From assembly GCF_030272615.1 (NCBI RefSeq), contig NC_081415.1:193548695-193612694 (forward strand): 64,000 nucleotides of DNA. Reading direction: 5' to 3'. The first letter of the stretch is position 1. Each line of letters opens with the position of its first letter. Made by a program: the position numbers and the translations under genes. The notes beneath the pieces are model-generated. The model ran no database searches. It was given only the letters and a program-made list of their open reading frames with translations, and was not told the DNA's origin. The DNA comes from Cryptomeria japonica (taxonomy: Eukaryota; Streptophyta; Pinopsida; Cupressales; Cupressaceae). Shown here one piece after another: positions 42,048 to 53,380 of the stretch.

Positions 42048-45000
42048 ATGGCAGATCCTTAAGTTGAGTTGTTGATTTCACACAACTATCACACTTGGAA
42101 GCCCCACATCACGAGGCTTCTCAGGGCATGAGGGTTGTGGGCTTCTTTGGATGAGGTTCAGCTAGTACTACAACATCCTTATGAGATTCTTATACACCGG
42201 AACAAGCTGGATGAGGCCATGGGTTTGATCTCTTTGCATGTCTCCAGCAGTCTTCTGTTTCACCTTGGTGAGTTGCTTACTCCTCGGGATATGTGGTTGA
42301 AGTTTGATTCTCTCTTTAGGAGGGTCAATGAGATTTGGGCATTACAGATTGAGGCAGAGTTGACTTCTTTGTCACCTAATTCCTTTCCCACTATTGAGGA
42401 TTTTTTGAACAAATTCAAGACTACTAGGTTTGTTCTTCAGGGATGTGGAAAGAACAAGACTGATATCGAGTGCATTCATTTGATTCTTTCAAAGCTTCGG
42501 GGTCACTTTCAATTTTTTGCCTTTGCTTTCTACTCCACCATGGATGGCTTGGGTGCTTGTTTCAACATGCCTACCTTTGATGTCTTTTGTGAGCGATTGT
42601 CTCGTGAGCTGTCTCATCTTTCTCAGCTGGATACGCTCTTAGGCTCCAAGAACAAAGCATTGGTTGCTCAGTCCTCTAAGGAGAAGGAGAAACAGAAGCA
42701 TAAATCGAAGCCGAAGAAGCCTTCTACAGGTAGTGAGAATTCCTCCAAGCTTGCTCCTAAGTCTGATTCAAAACCATTTCCTCCCAAACAAGGGAAATCT
42801 TCATAGTCTGGTGAGTCTTCCTCCAAGACTAAGAAGAAATCATCAGACACTTGCAGTTTTTGTGGCAAGGAAGAACATCTTGTTTCCAAGTGTTGGAAAT
42901 GATTAGAGGCTTTAGAGGAAGTCATGCAACAACATCACATTTACTCACCTCAGGTGTCTTCTCCTTCCACAGGGAAAGGTCATGCTCTCACTACTAGAGC
43001 TTCGACTTATGGGTTCACATGGATTCTAGATTCTGGTGCTTCTCACCATATGACACACACTCAATAGTTGGTTACTTCTCTTGCCTCTTGTGGTATTTCA
43101 TAGATTGCAGTGGGTGACTCACTTCATCTTTTCTTCTTGGGTTCAGGTTCTATCTCTTTGGCTGGGGGTACTCTACAAGATGTTCTGGTTGTCCCTGACA
43201 TCTCGATGAACCTCCTGTCCATTTATCAGATTTTCCACTCTGACTCTAGTAAGATAGTTGAGTTCTCACCACATGATGTGGTTATTCAAAACCTCTATGA
43301 CCCTGATTTGGTTGTGGTTACTGGTAGTGTGGATTCTGCATCTCGTCTCTACAGATTTGATGAATTTGAGCCCTCTTCGGGTATAGGTTCATCTCTCATA
43401 GCACATGCAAATTCAGTGAGTAAGCTTTGGCATGAGTGATTGGGCCATGTCAATTACAAATATCTTCAACAGATGAGTACACAAGTACTTGTTTTTGGGC
43501 TCCCATAGATTTCCTGCACTGATGGTGTTTGTCATGGTTGTGTGCTTGGCAAGCATCACAGAGATCCCTTTCTGAAGGGAAGAGCCTCTCGTGCTTTGGT
43601 ACCCTTGGAGTTGATTCACAGTGACCTCATGTCATTTTCCACTCCTTCTTTTTCAGGGGCCAAGTATGTACTCACGTTTATTGGTGACTTCTCCAGACGC
43701 ACATGGGTGTACTTTCTTAAGCACAAGTCTGATGTCTTTGATTCATTTTGAATCTTCAAGACATATGTAGAGAAGCAGTCTGGCTGTTCTATTCGACGGA
43801 TACATACAGATAATGGGGGGGAGTATGTGAATTAGGCTTTCAGATATTTTTGCACTGAGCATGGTTTGCAACATCAGTTCACTGTTCCCTACACCCCTCA
43901 ACAGAATGGTGTCGCTGAATGTAAAAACATAACTTTACGGGAGATGGCAAATTGTATGATTCAGTCCAGGTCCATGGATTTGGCTTTTTGGGCTGAAGCC
44001 ATCAATTGTGCCAACTATATTCAGAATCAAATGCCTCACAAGGCTATTTGACATATGACTCCTAAGGAGGCTTAGTCTCATGACAAGCCTGATGTTTTTT
44101 TTTTTTCGAGTGTTTGACAGTGAGGCATGGGCCTTTATTCCTGATGCTTAGAGGAAAGCCATGGAGCGGAAGAGCTGACCACTCATTTTTTTTGGCTACT
44201 ATGAGGATGTTAAGGCGTACAGGTTGTTTGATCCTGATTCCAGAGAGGTCCTGTTTCAATGGGATATTTAGTTTGATGAGCGTTTTCCCACAGTGGATAC
44301 CCGGGCTCCAGTGTCTACTCCTCTACCTACTCCGGCCACTGCACCCTTTCAGGATCTTTTTGAGGATGATTCTAATGATGGTGCTGATGATCCACCATCC
44401 CCACCTCCACCATCCCCACCTCCCCCTGCTCCACCTCAGATGCCCAAGTGGGCTCGCCTTACTGTTGAGGCGACAGGTCTTATGGTCGGTGATCCTTCAG
44501 ATACTCATCACACTCGTTCTCATACTATGGGTTCTAGTCTTTTGAGTCATGCTATTTCAGATGATCCTCAGAAGTTTTCAGAGGCGATAGGTCACCCTGA
44601 GTGGGATTGTGCTATGGAGGAGGAGTATTCCTCTTTGATGAAGAATCATACTTGGGATCTCTGTCCTCTTCCTAAGGGAAGAAAGATGGTTAGGTGTTGC
44701 TGGTTGTTTCACACTAAGTATGCTACTGATGGTTCCATTGATAAGTACAAAGCATGTCTTGTTGTGAAGGGGTTTTCACAGGTTGAGGGCATTGATTACT
44801 CCGAGACATTTGCCCCTGTTGCCAAGATGAATTCCATTCGCTTTGTACTATCTCTTGTAGCTTCTTGGTGTTGGCTTGTTTTTTAGATGGATGTGAAGAG
44901 TGCCTTCTTGCATGGGGATCTACAGGAGGAAATCTACATGGAACAGCCTCAGGGATTTGTGTAGGATAGTTATTTGGTTTGCAGACTTCGGTGTTCATTG

Positions 45001-46098
45001 TATGGTCTCAAACAGGCCCCTTGGGCTTGGTATGAGAAGATGGACTCTTTCTTACTCTCCATTGGGTTCTCCCGCAGTCATTCTGATCACACAGTGTACA
45101 TTCAAATTCTTGAGGGTGACATCCTGATTCTTGTGGTATATGTTGATGATCTTCTCATCACGGGTAGCTCATCCTCTATGATTCGGCATATTCAGCGTGA
45201 CTTGATGGATCAGTTTGAGATGATGGATCTCGGTCTTTTGCACTATTTGCTTGGTCTTCAGGTGATTTAGTCTTCTGATGGGATCTCTCTCTACCAGCAG
45301 AAGTATGCTCTTGACATGCTTCAGCGCTTCGACATGCTTGATTGCAAGCCTACTCCCACTCCATTTCAGTCAGGGGTTGTTTTGACCACCGCTTGCCCCA
45401 CTCCTTCAGTAGATTCTACACTTTATAGGCAGTTGGTTGGCAGTTTGTTGTACCTGACTCACACCCATCTTGATATTTCCTTTGCGGTTGGTCTTGTCTC
45501 TCGATTCTCCCATGATCCTCATGAGAGTCATTGGCAAGCTACCAACCATATTTTGAGGTACATTCAGGGCACTTGTTCTCATGGAATTCACTACACATTA
45601 GGAGACCCTCACATTGTTGGCTACACTGACTCAGATTGGGCTGGTGATGTCACTGATTAGAAGTCTACTTTTGGCTTTGTTTTCTATCTTGGCTCTGGTC
45701 CTATCACATGGTCTTGCAGGAAGCGGACTGCTCATGCATTATCATTTACAGAGGGTGAGTACCAAGCTGTTGTGCTCGCTAGTCAGGAGATCTTATGGCT
45801 TTGACATTTGATGACTGAGTTTGGTTTTCCTCCTGATAGTCCCATTGTTCTTTGATGTGACAATCAGAGTGCTATTCATATTTCCCACAACCTGATAGAG
45901 AATCAGCGAATGAAGCACATTGAGCTTCACATGCATTTCATCTGTCAATTGATTCAAGATGGTGTTCTCATTCTGGAGTACATTCCCACTTTTAAGTAGG
46001 TTGCAGACATCTTCATGAAACCTTTTGCATCGCCATGCTATCTTCAGTTGCGTTCTATGCTTGGGGTGAAGGAAGTTGTCCTTGGGGGGTCTTTATGA
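42048..46098 (+). pseudogene. Copia Gag-Pol polyprotein with many C-to-T stops
   Basis: Starts MADP then TAA. Gag (about 42135-42806), zinc knuckle CSFCGKEEHLVSKC (about 42856), protease WILDSGASHHM (about 43020), and GAG-pre-integrase near 43430 (LWHE*LGHVNY). The integrase core has its three acidic residues visible in ELIHSDLMSF, RIHTDNGGEYVN and QQNGVAECKN. RT has DVKSAFLHGDL and YVDDLLITG (about 45138), and RNase H has GYTDSDWAGD and ENQRMKHIELH. Most stops are TAG where CAG is expected (YVN*AFRYFC, LVF*MDVKSA, FK*VADIF) or TGA where CGA is expected (WHE*LGHV, SF*IFKTYV, LWL*HLMTE). ADIFMKPF has Met for the conserved Thr, again C-to-T. A frameshift lies near the T-run at 44096-44105. Confidence 0.9.
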
Positions 46099-46300
46099 GG
46101 CCTTCCTTCCTTCCTTCTTCTTTCAGCATGTTCTTTTATCTATTTTTGGAGAGGATTTTTTTTCCCACTGGGTTTTCTCCTTTGTCTCCGTTTCATAGAG
46201 ATTTCATTGTATTTGGGTACCTGATTAGGCCTTGTTGTCGGGACCCATCTTTCATGCTTTCAGTAGTTGTTCTAGGTTTTAGCTTCTCCCTAAGTCTAGC

Positions 46301-46311
46301 TTAAGGGGGGG
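46301..46311 (+). promoter_or_regulatory. Copia polypurine tract
   Basis: TTAAGGGGGGG directly precedes the 3' LTR start TGTCAGAG. Confidence 0.88.
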
Positions 46312-46684
46312 TGTCAGAGTAATTGGGTCTTTACTTGATTAATTAAACATTATTTGTTTAATTCTTTAAGTTCCCAATTATCTTTTTACACTTAAGCTAA
46401 CATTAGGTGCATATTAATTAATTTTTTTATTAATTATTATGTGCAAGCCTAGGGTTTTGCCTTTTTAGAGTTTCTTGACCTATTAGAGGTTATTTTTTTC
46501 TTTTCATTGTATTATCTTTTCACAATATTTATTTGGTGAATTGGAGCTCTCATCTTTTGAGAATAATTTTCCTATGTTTTGGGTGTTCTTCAGATTATTG
46601 CTTCATTGCTTCTCCTTATAACATGTTATTCGGCTTGCAGAAGATCTTCATGCTACTATGGGGTTGCATTTCTCAACTCCTATA
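46312..46684 (+). repeat. 3' LTR of the copia element (373 bp)
   Basis: Matches the 5' LTR apart from the 37-bp duplication and about fifteen substitutions. Ends CTCAACTCCTATA before CTTGG. Confidence 0.93.
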
Positions 46685-46771
46685 CTTGGTTGTTATTTTC
46701 TGGAATAATTTCTTTCATTCTTAGTGTCGACCTAGTTACACATTTCATTTTCCTGCATTGGTAAATGTAAT
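46685..46771 (+). repeat. N1 3' LTR, fragment 3 of 4
   Basis: CTTGGTTGTTATTTTCTGGA through TTGGTAAATGTAAT matches 13143-13229 of the 5' LTR. The final GTAAT (46767-46771) is the left duplication of the next insertion. Confidence 0.88.
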
Positions 46772-48032
46772 TGTAAAGCAGAAAATTGCGAGTGAACCCT
46801 AAGTGTTCCCTCCACCACTCCCAAGGGGAAAGGGGGGGTCACTTAGGATTGTCGATTTTCACTTAGGAGAGACTTTACATTCAAAAGAGGGGTTGAAACC
46901 CACAAGATCCAATCCCACACAATGCAAGATTGGATTCTAAATGAGTTTCAAGGGTTAAGACAGCAAGGCTACCCTCTTTTGTAAAGAATGTAGATAGAAG
47001 GATCAAGCTAGGAATGCATAGAAAGTGAGAAAGATTCACTTATAAACTGAGATAGGGATATAGGATGAAGCTGCGGACCTGGAATTAGTAGTAAAATGTC
47101 GAGACGGTGCTGTCCTGCAAATTTGAGCGAAAGTTGACGGGATGATGGCGCCCGGCGTGCACACGGTCCTCCGAAAAATCCGTGAAACGAAGGGGGATCT
47201 GTTCGTCTCTGCATAAGGATTCCAGATCTTCAATTTCAGCAGTGTACCTGCAACCTACACACAGAAAAGCAAAGATGATTGGGGGGTTAGGGATTAGGGG
47301 TTTGCCCTTAGGTCAAACCCCGATTTTGGAATTAACCAAGAAATGAGAAAGCTGTAAATGTAAATGATTGTAATGCAAAACAAGTACTAGTACCTTGTTG
47401 TAAGAATGTTTGTATTCTTACATGCGAAGGTGTAGATGTTATTGTTTGTTGTATGTTGTATGTTGTATGTGGTATGTGATCTCCTCTTCAATGGTTGAAT
47501 CCTTGTCTTGAATGCAACACTTAACCTTGAATGGAGACTTAGAATGATCAATTGCTTGAAGGAATGCTTGAATGCTTGAATGTTTGAATATCGCTTCCAC
47601 CTTTTTTCCCATCTATCCCAAAATGGGAGAGGAAATGTAGTTTATATATTTGTCAATTAGGGTTGAAAGACTGATTTTTCCAACCTTAGGCCGACCAGGA
47701 AACAATATTTTCCAATTTGTAAACTAAAAGACCTGAAGCCCCATAAGAGACTGGGCCCAAAATAGGGCCAGGGACTAGGGTGTTGGGCGCCATGGTCCTG
47801 GGGGACCAGGGCGCTGGGCGCCCTAGTCCTGAAGGACCAGGGCACTGGGTGCTCTGGTCCCACCTCCCGGGACAGCAGGGTGCAAGGAGGATCAGGCCAG
47901 GGTGTTGGAAAAATGTAGTTTTTGATGTCGTGAACAAGTTTCGAGGTCTCTATTCAGGTTCAGTGTTGCGTCACCATCGTGAAGACCCAAATGCGGTCGA
48001 AATTGAAATTGTCACAATTTTAGGATGTTACA
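46772..48032 (-). repeat. 3' LTR of the TR-GAG-like element (1,261 bp)
   Basis: On the minus strand it starts TGTAACATCC and ends TTTCTGCTTTACA. It holds a TATA box near 47655 (minus strand ATATATAAAC), a TGTATGTTG microsatellite near 47452, and three GGACCAGGGCGCTGGGCGCC-type units at 47765-47862. Confidence 0.9.
47765..47862. repeat. GC-rich palindromic array in the LTR, 3 units
   Basis: Units of about 31 bp of the form GGACCAGGGCGCTGGGCGCC followed by CTAGTCCTGAA. Each can fold on itself (AGGGCGC with GCGCCCT). The other LTR has two units at 54387-54447. Confidence 0.8.
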
Positions 48033-48049
48033 TTTAGCCCCCACTTTAG
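48033..48049 (-). promoter_or_regulatory. Polypurine tract of the TR-GAG-like element
   Basis: Minus strand TAAAGTGGGGGCTAAA abuts the LTR start TGTAACATCC. Confidence 0.8.
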
Positions 48050-48777
48050 CGGGAGTATAAGCATACGCTCATACTTCCGGTAAAGTACAAGGGAACAACA
48101 TTGAAAAACTTTCACCACGTCAAGGAGGCAAGACACACCAAGCCCCCAGTGGACTAAGGATCTTACGAATTTGATTGACAAAGTAAAAGGGAAGATCACG
48201 AGGGAGAACCATGACTGTCAGTAGTAAGGTTCCCTCACTATGAGTCATGCAAGAAAAATACCAAAAATTTTCAAGGCAAAGCTAAGTTCGCCAAGAATTT
48301 TTCAAGTATTCCTGAAGGGATAGATGGGGTGTATGCCCCCCTACGTTAAAGCGATCGTACACGCCTCAATGGGGGTGATTGCTTTAACGTAGTGATACAC
48401 ATAAGAAATGAGAAGGGAAAGGAGCACGTTATTGCAAAGATTTTGCCCCTAAGTATGAGATAAACCTAAGGATAATAGACACAAAACACAAAGCACGAGG
48501 TGACTTCACTTTCCTCGGGGTCAGTATGCTGTATGATAATTCATGTATATCATATGTATGTATGCATAATTGTTCTTCATTCCCCAATCAAGGAAGGTCA
48601 CCTAGAAGAAGGGAACACATGTGTCTTTTGAGTCAACATGAGAGAGACCAAAAGAGATCTCAATGCTTTGCATCGTCCTCAAGTAGAAAACACTAAGGAC
48701 AACAAATAGAAGAATGAGAATAACACATAGAAGAAGTAACAAAAGAGAGGAGGAGAGAATCTGCTATGCTAATGAAA
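48050..48777 (-). other. 3' untranslated part of the TR-GAG-like element
   Basis: No coding signature. An inverted pair, ACGTTAAAGCGATCGTACAC near 48342 and GATTGCTTTAACGTAG near 48378, can form a hairpin around GCCTCAATGGGGGT. Confidence 0.55.
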
Positions 48778-51700
48778 CTAATCTAGCATGTCATCTACCC
48801 CCCGATCTTGCTGATCAATGTTTCGGGAAGGCAGGGAACATGCTAGAGGAGGAACATCCAACACAGCAGATGGAGCTATCACAAGATCCAAACAAGGGCT
48901 ATATTCATGTTCCAAGCCACGTTGTTCTTGTCTAGGAGCTAGGATAAGTGCTTTAGAAAATTCATTAGATAAATGGCTATCAATATCAACAAGTTCATAT
49001 TCACTATTAGAAGCAAGAGAAGTAACATTTTCATCATGAATAACATTTTCATCTATATCATCATCAAGATTTATAAAAATAGGATCTTTAACTCGCACAG
49101 GATCAAGATCATCATGCATCTTATGTTTAGGAGATTTTGGAGAGAATGGAATAATGCTTGTTGAAGGTGTTTTTGGAGATTGCAAAGTTTGAGAAGCAGC
49201 TGCCTGAGTCCTAAGACGACGCTTTCATCGACGTTCACGTGCAGAACGATTTCATCTAGTCTTAGTAGGAAGTTTAGAATATTGAGGAGGAGGAATGTTC
49301 TCATCCTTATCACTTGGGTGTTTAGGTTGTGGTCTCTTAGGCTGGATAATAGGAGAAGAGGAAGGTCTCTTCTCTCCATAAGAGGAAGGAGGAGGAACTG
49401 CTCCATATAAAGGAGGAATATTTGGTTTAGGAAGAAGACCAAGTCCATCATGATGAGGAGGTATAGGTCTACTTTTAGAAAGTTTATTAGGCATAGACAT
49501 AGTCATATCCATAGGGATGGGTTGGGAATCTTCTTGAGGAAAGACATTAGTTTTATCTTTCAAAGGAAGAACTTCCTTCTCAAGAATGATAGGAATATCA
49601 AGTTTGGGTGTTCTAGGTTCACTTAGAGATAGGATCATATCTGTTTTCCACTTTTGATAAGATTTGAAAAGATGATCGCTTCGCGGGGGAAGAGATTGGA
49701 ATTGTTTAGGCCAAAAATAATCAATAGGAACACTAGAAGTTCTTTCAGCTGGTTTAAAGAGACTATGATTGACAGTAACAACTTCACCATTATGGGGAAA
49801 TTTCAAACATTTGTGAATAGGAGAAGCAATAGCTTTCATGGAAGATAGCCAAGGATAGCCAAGCTTCACATGAAATTGTTCGGATGAAGGAATAATAGAA
49901 AAGTTCACATCAAGGGATTTGTTATGAACTTCAATAGGTAACGTAATAAAACCAATTGCAGGAGAAGAAAATGCATCAAATAATTTCACAATCACATCTG
50001 TTTTGTCATAGATCACTTGATTCAATTGCAAAGTAAAAAGAAATTCTTCAGTAATAACATTAACCATGCACGAAGGATCAATAAGCACTCCACGGCAAGG
50101 TGTATTCTTGACTTTTGCAACTATGTATAAAGGACCATCAGGTGCCTTGATAGTTTCATTAGAATCAAATGTGATGGAAGGTTCTTTAGGGTTTTCTTGC
50201 TGCTCTACAAAGTTAATCACATTCGGAGTCAAAGACACAAGACCATCAGATGAGAAAGAGGAATCATTAGTCTCAATCGCATTAGATGTATGAGAAGGTA
50301 ATGGATCAGTAAAAATCTGAAGATTTTGGTTAGGAGGAACTACAGATGTGTTGCCTTTATCATTCACTCCAGAAACAGAGATAGTATTATTATCAATCAA
50401 ATCTTGAATTTTACCCTTTAAAGCAAAACATTTTTCAGTATCATGCCCAGGTTGACGATGAAATTGACAAAAAGATTTGTTATCAAAATAGGGTGAATTA
50501 ATCTTTGCAGGATCTATTTGCCTTATAGGAGGGAGAGTAAGCACATTTTGTTCCAATAACTTATTCATAATACTATGCAATGATTCATTCAAAGGAGTAA
50601 ACTTTCTTTCTTTCTTGAAAAACTTAGAAATAGGAGGCACACCTGATGCTGCATTCACATTGTTGTTGATGATGTTTTCATTGAATTTAATGGACTCTCT
50701 GTTCGGTTTAAACTTCCCAAACGGTTGTTGACTACTATCACCCTTATCACTCGGAGCCATAGGATTTGCTTGTTCCATTTGACTCACAGTCAGTTGATAA
50801 TTGTGAAGAGTTGCACACAACTGTTGGAAAGAAGTAAACTCAGAAAACAAAAGTTTATCTCGAATATCTTTTTGTAAATTAGAAATAAAGATTCTTTGAA
50901 TATCATTGTCAGGCACAGGAAAAGAAATTTGAGCGTACAAATGCTTATATCTACTAATGAAATCAGTCACTTTTTCTTTAACACCTTGTTTACAATGCAT
51001 TAAATCAATCAAAGTAACTTTAGGACTTATATTGTTTTGAAATTGTTGAATAAAAGCATTTGCAAGTTGTTCGAAAGAAGTAATAGAATAGGAAGGCAAC
51101 GAGCAATACCATTGTAGGGCTTTATCTCTTAATGTCCTAGTAAACGGTTTTGCAAGCAACCTTTGGTCATAAGCAAAATTGGTACATATTGTTTGAAAAG
51201 TCTTAACATGTGTTAGAGGATCACCTTTACCATTATAAAGCTCCAAATGCGGGATTTCAACATGTTTAGGTGGGATAGCTCGAACAATGTCAAGAGAAAG
51301 TGGGCTCGCAACATCAAATGTGGGCACACTAAACTTAGATTGATTCATAGAGGCAATTTGTTGCTGTAAAGAAGAGACAATTTGTGCAAGATTATTAATG
51401 GTTGCTTCAGTCGAAGAGTTCATATTAGATGTGTTAGATTGAGATGGAGGTGTTATATTATTGAAAGAAGGTAGAGAGTAAGGTGGCGGGACACTATGAT
51501 AATTAGTCATAGGAGAGGATTGGAAAGGAGGAACACTACAAGGAGGAATGGAATGGTTGAATGAACTGCCCCCTTGCGTCATGTTCATTTGTGGAGATGT
51601 AATAGGAACACTCATTGAAGGAATGAATGAAGAAGTTGGATTAAATGAAGGAAGAGGATTAATTGAAGAGGAAGGATTGCCCCCATGACTGGTAATCATA

Positions 51701-52203
51701 GGCGGAATGTCTTGTATAGAAGTAGTCATTATGTTTGATGTAAAAGTAGGTATGCTAGCAATAGAAGTTGTCAAAGGAACAGAATGATTGACTTGAGTGG
51801 GAGGTTGTGTATAACCTAAATTTTCAGCACAACTCTTCATAGGCATCACATTCGAATCCACAATGTGTGCAATACCACACAAAATATCAATTCCATTCTT
51901 ATCACTTTGAAGCATATGTTTTAGACCCTCAATTAAAGGAAGAGCTTGACTATCGGGGTATTCTTGAGACATCCATTGTCGAAAATCGTCAAATTGGTTA
52001 TCCAATTTTGAAAGTTGTTCTACAGAAACCTCATGGAGAGCTTCTTCATCACTAAGAGGGTTAGAGGAATTACCCATGTCCTCGTTAAAAAGGCTATTCA
52101 AATTAGGTTCCATCTCCTCGGTAATTAAACCTTGGAAAGACTTAATTCTAAGGCTTCGTCTAACGGGAATAGTGTAAGTAGGGCTTATTGTTGTAAAACT
52201 CAT
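48778..52203 (-). CDS. Gag-protease polyprotein, 983 aa plus in-frame extension
   Basis: Starts MSFTTISPTYTIPVRRSLRI. The first 300 residues are low-complexity Ser/Pro/Asn-rich. Gag core from about residue 320 (LELYNGKGDPLTHVKTFQTI, ALQWYCSLPSYSITSFEQLA), knuckle variant CQFHRQPGHDTEKC (about residue 579), protease-like fold (about residues 695-800) with HVKLGYPWLSSMKA. The active-site motif reads VLIDPSCMVNVI, lacking the usual D-(T/S/G)-G. A Pro-rich tail ends at a TGA at 49252. Two TGAs near 49252 and 49225 (both CGA-to-TGA candidates: KTR*NRSARERR*KRRLR) separate it from a further 135 open codons (49185-48778) in the same frame, so the original protein was about 1,140 aa. It ends close to the 3' UTR, with no room for pol. 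Confidence 0.82.
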
Positions 52204-53359
52204 GCACTAGAGAGAGAGAAGATTTTGAATTTTGAGGTAGCAAATTTCAGTAAAATCAGCCAATCTCCTAGATTTAAGCTATTAAATGCAATCACGACAA
52301 TCTCCCGAAATTTTGAAAAAAATGTCAGGGACCGTGGCGCTCGGAGTGCACACGGTCCTTGCAAATTTTTTCAAAATTTGCAGGGATGAAAGTTATGATG
52401 ATTTTAAAGCTAATTTGAAAAAATTGAGTGATTTTACGATCTGTAGATAGGCCAAATTAAAGTTGCAATCTCAAAATTGAACCCTACCAAGATTGTTGAA
52501 AAATGTAAAATTTGAATTTTGAAAAAGAGAGGGAAACTGAAATTTTGAATTTTATGATTTTAGAGGGAATGTTAAGAGCAATGCAAGATTTGAAATTTAA
52601 AAGTTGACTCAATTTCACGCAAAAATTCAATTTTGAGAGTGGAAATTAAGATTGGTGTAATTAAACACTTAGTTTCAAAAGTCACAAATTGCAAGAATTT
52701 GAATAAAGCATTGAAATTTCGAATGAATGCAAACACACTTTTCAGATTTAAGACAGTAAGAACACAATTTTGACACAAAATTTCAATTTCAACAATTTTT
52801 GAATGATTAGAAGCCTTAATCCAAGCAATCACTAGACCAACTTTGACTGTAATTTTGAAAGTGTTAGAATTGATAAAATCAGCCAAGATTCTGGATTTTA
52901 GCAGAAAAATACAGTAAGATCTAGCTCCCGAAATTTCGGAAAAAATGTCAGGGACGATGGCGCTCGAGGTGCACACGGTCCTCGCAACTTTTTTCCAAAT
53001 TTTTAGGGACGAAAGATATTATGATTTTGTTGTAGAATCCAAAATTACAGCTTATTTGGAGATGTTTTGATCAGTGAAATTGTCAGTCAAAGGTTGAATC
53101 AAGAGGATTTTAAAATTAGGGTTTTGACACTTAACCACTTAATTTTCAGAATTAAAGCACAAATATGAATTGATAATTTGTAGTAGAAGGGTAGATCTGA
53201 AACAAACATTAACAATTAAACATTTCGCAAGCTCAATTACTAAAAAGAAAATTTAGGGTTTTTATGCAATTAACCTCTAAAATTTGCAAAAGATCAAACA
53301 TGGAAATGTAATCAAGGAAGCCAATTTTCAGACCTAACCATGAATAATCAGAAAGGATG
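52204..53359 (-). other. Leader of the TR-GAG-like element
   Basis: AT-rich non-coding leader. It contains two copies of a GGCGCTCG(G/A)(A/G)GTGCACACGGTCCT motif (52336 and 52959) that also occurs once in each LTR, embedded in CCCGAAATTT(C/T)G and AAAAAATGTCAGGGAC contexts that repeat as well. Confidence 0.65.
52329..52358. repeat. Hairpin GGACCGTG/CACGGTCC in the leader
   Basis: Perfect 8-bp arms (52329-52336 and 52351-52358) around GCGCTCGGAGTGCA. Related, less perfect copies at 52952-52981, 53747-53779 and 47139-47171. Confidence 0.8.
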
Positions 53360-53377
53360 TTCACGTCAGGTTCACCA
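53360..53377 (-). promoter_or_regulatory. Candidate primer binding site
   Basis: Minus strand TGGTGAACCTGACGTGAA begins 3 nt after the 5' LTR. tRNA not identified. Confidence 0.6.
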
Positions 53378-53380
53378 AAA

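Larger units (their letters stand above)
40348..46684 (+). mobile_element. Ty1/copia retrotransposon, full-length but decayed
   Basis: LTRs 40348-40758 and 46312-46684, CTTGG duplications at 40343-40347 and 46685-46689, primer site, polypurine tract, and gag-protease-integrase-RT-RNase H in copia order. Both LTRs start TGT(T/C)AGAGTAATTGGG and end CT(T/C)CTATA, so they end TA instead of CA. Roughly twenty in-frame stops make it inactive. It inserted in the N1 LTR after N1 had integrated. Confidence 0.92.

Noticed and set aside
46035-46304. 89-aa frame after the copia RNase H
   Set aside because: It is the 3' untranslated part of the copia element just upstream of the polypurine tract, with no homology signal.
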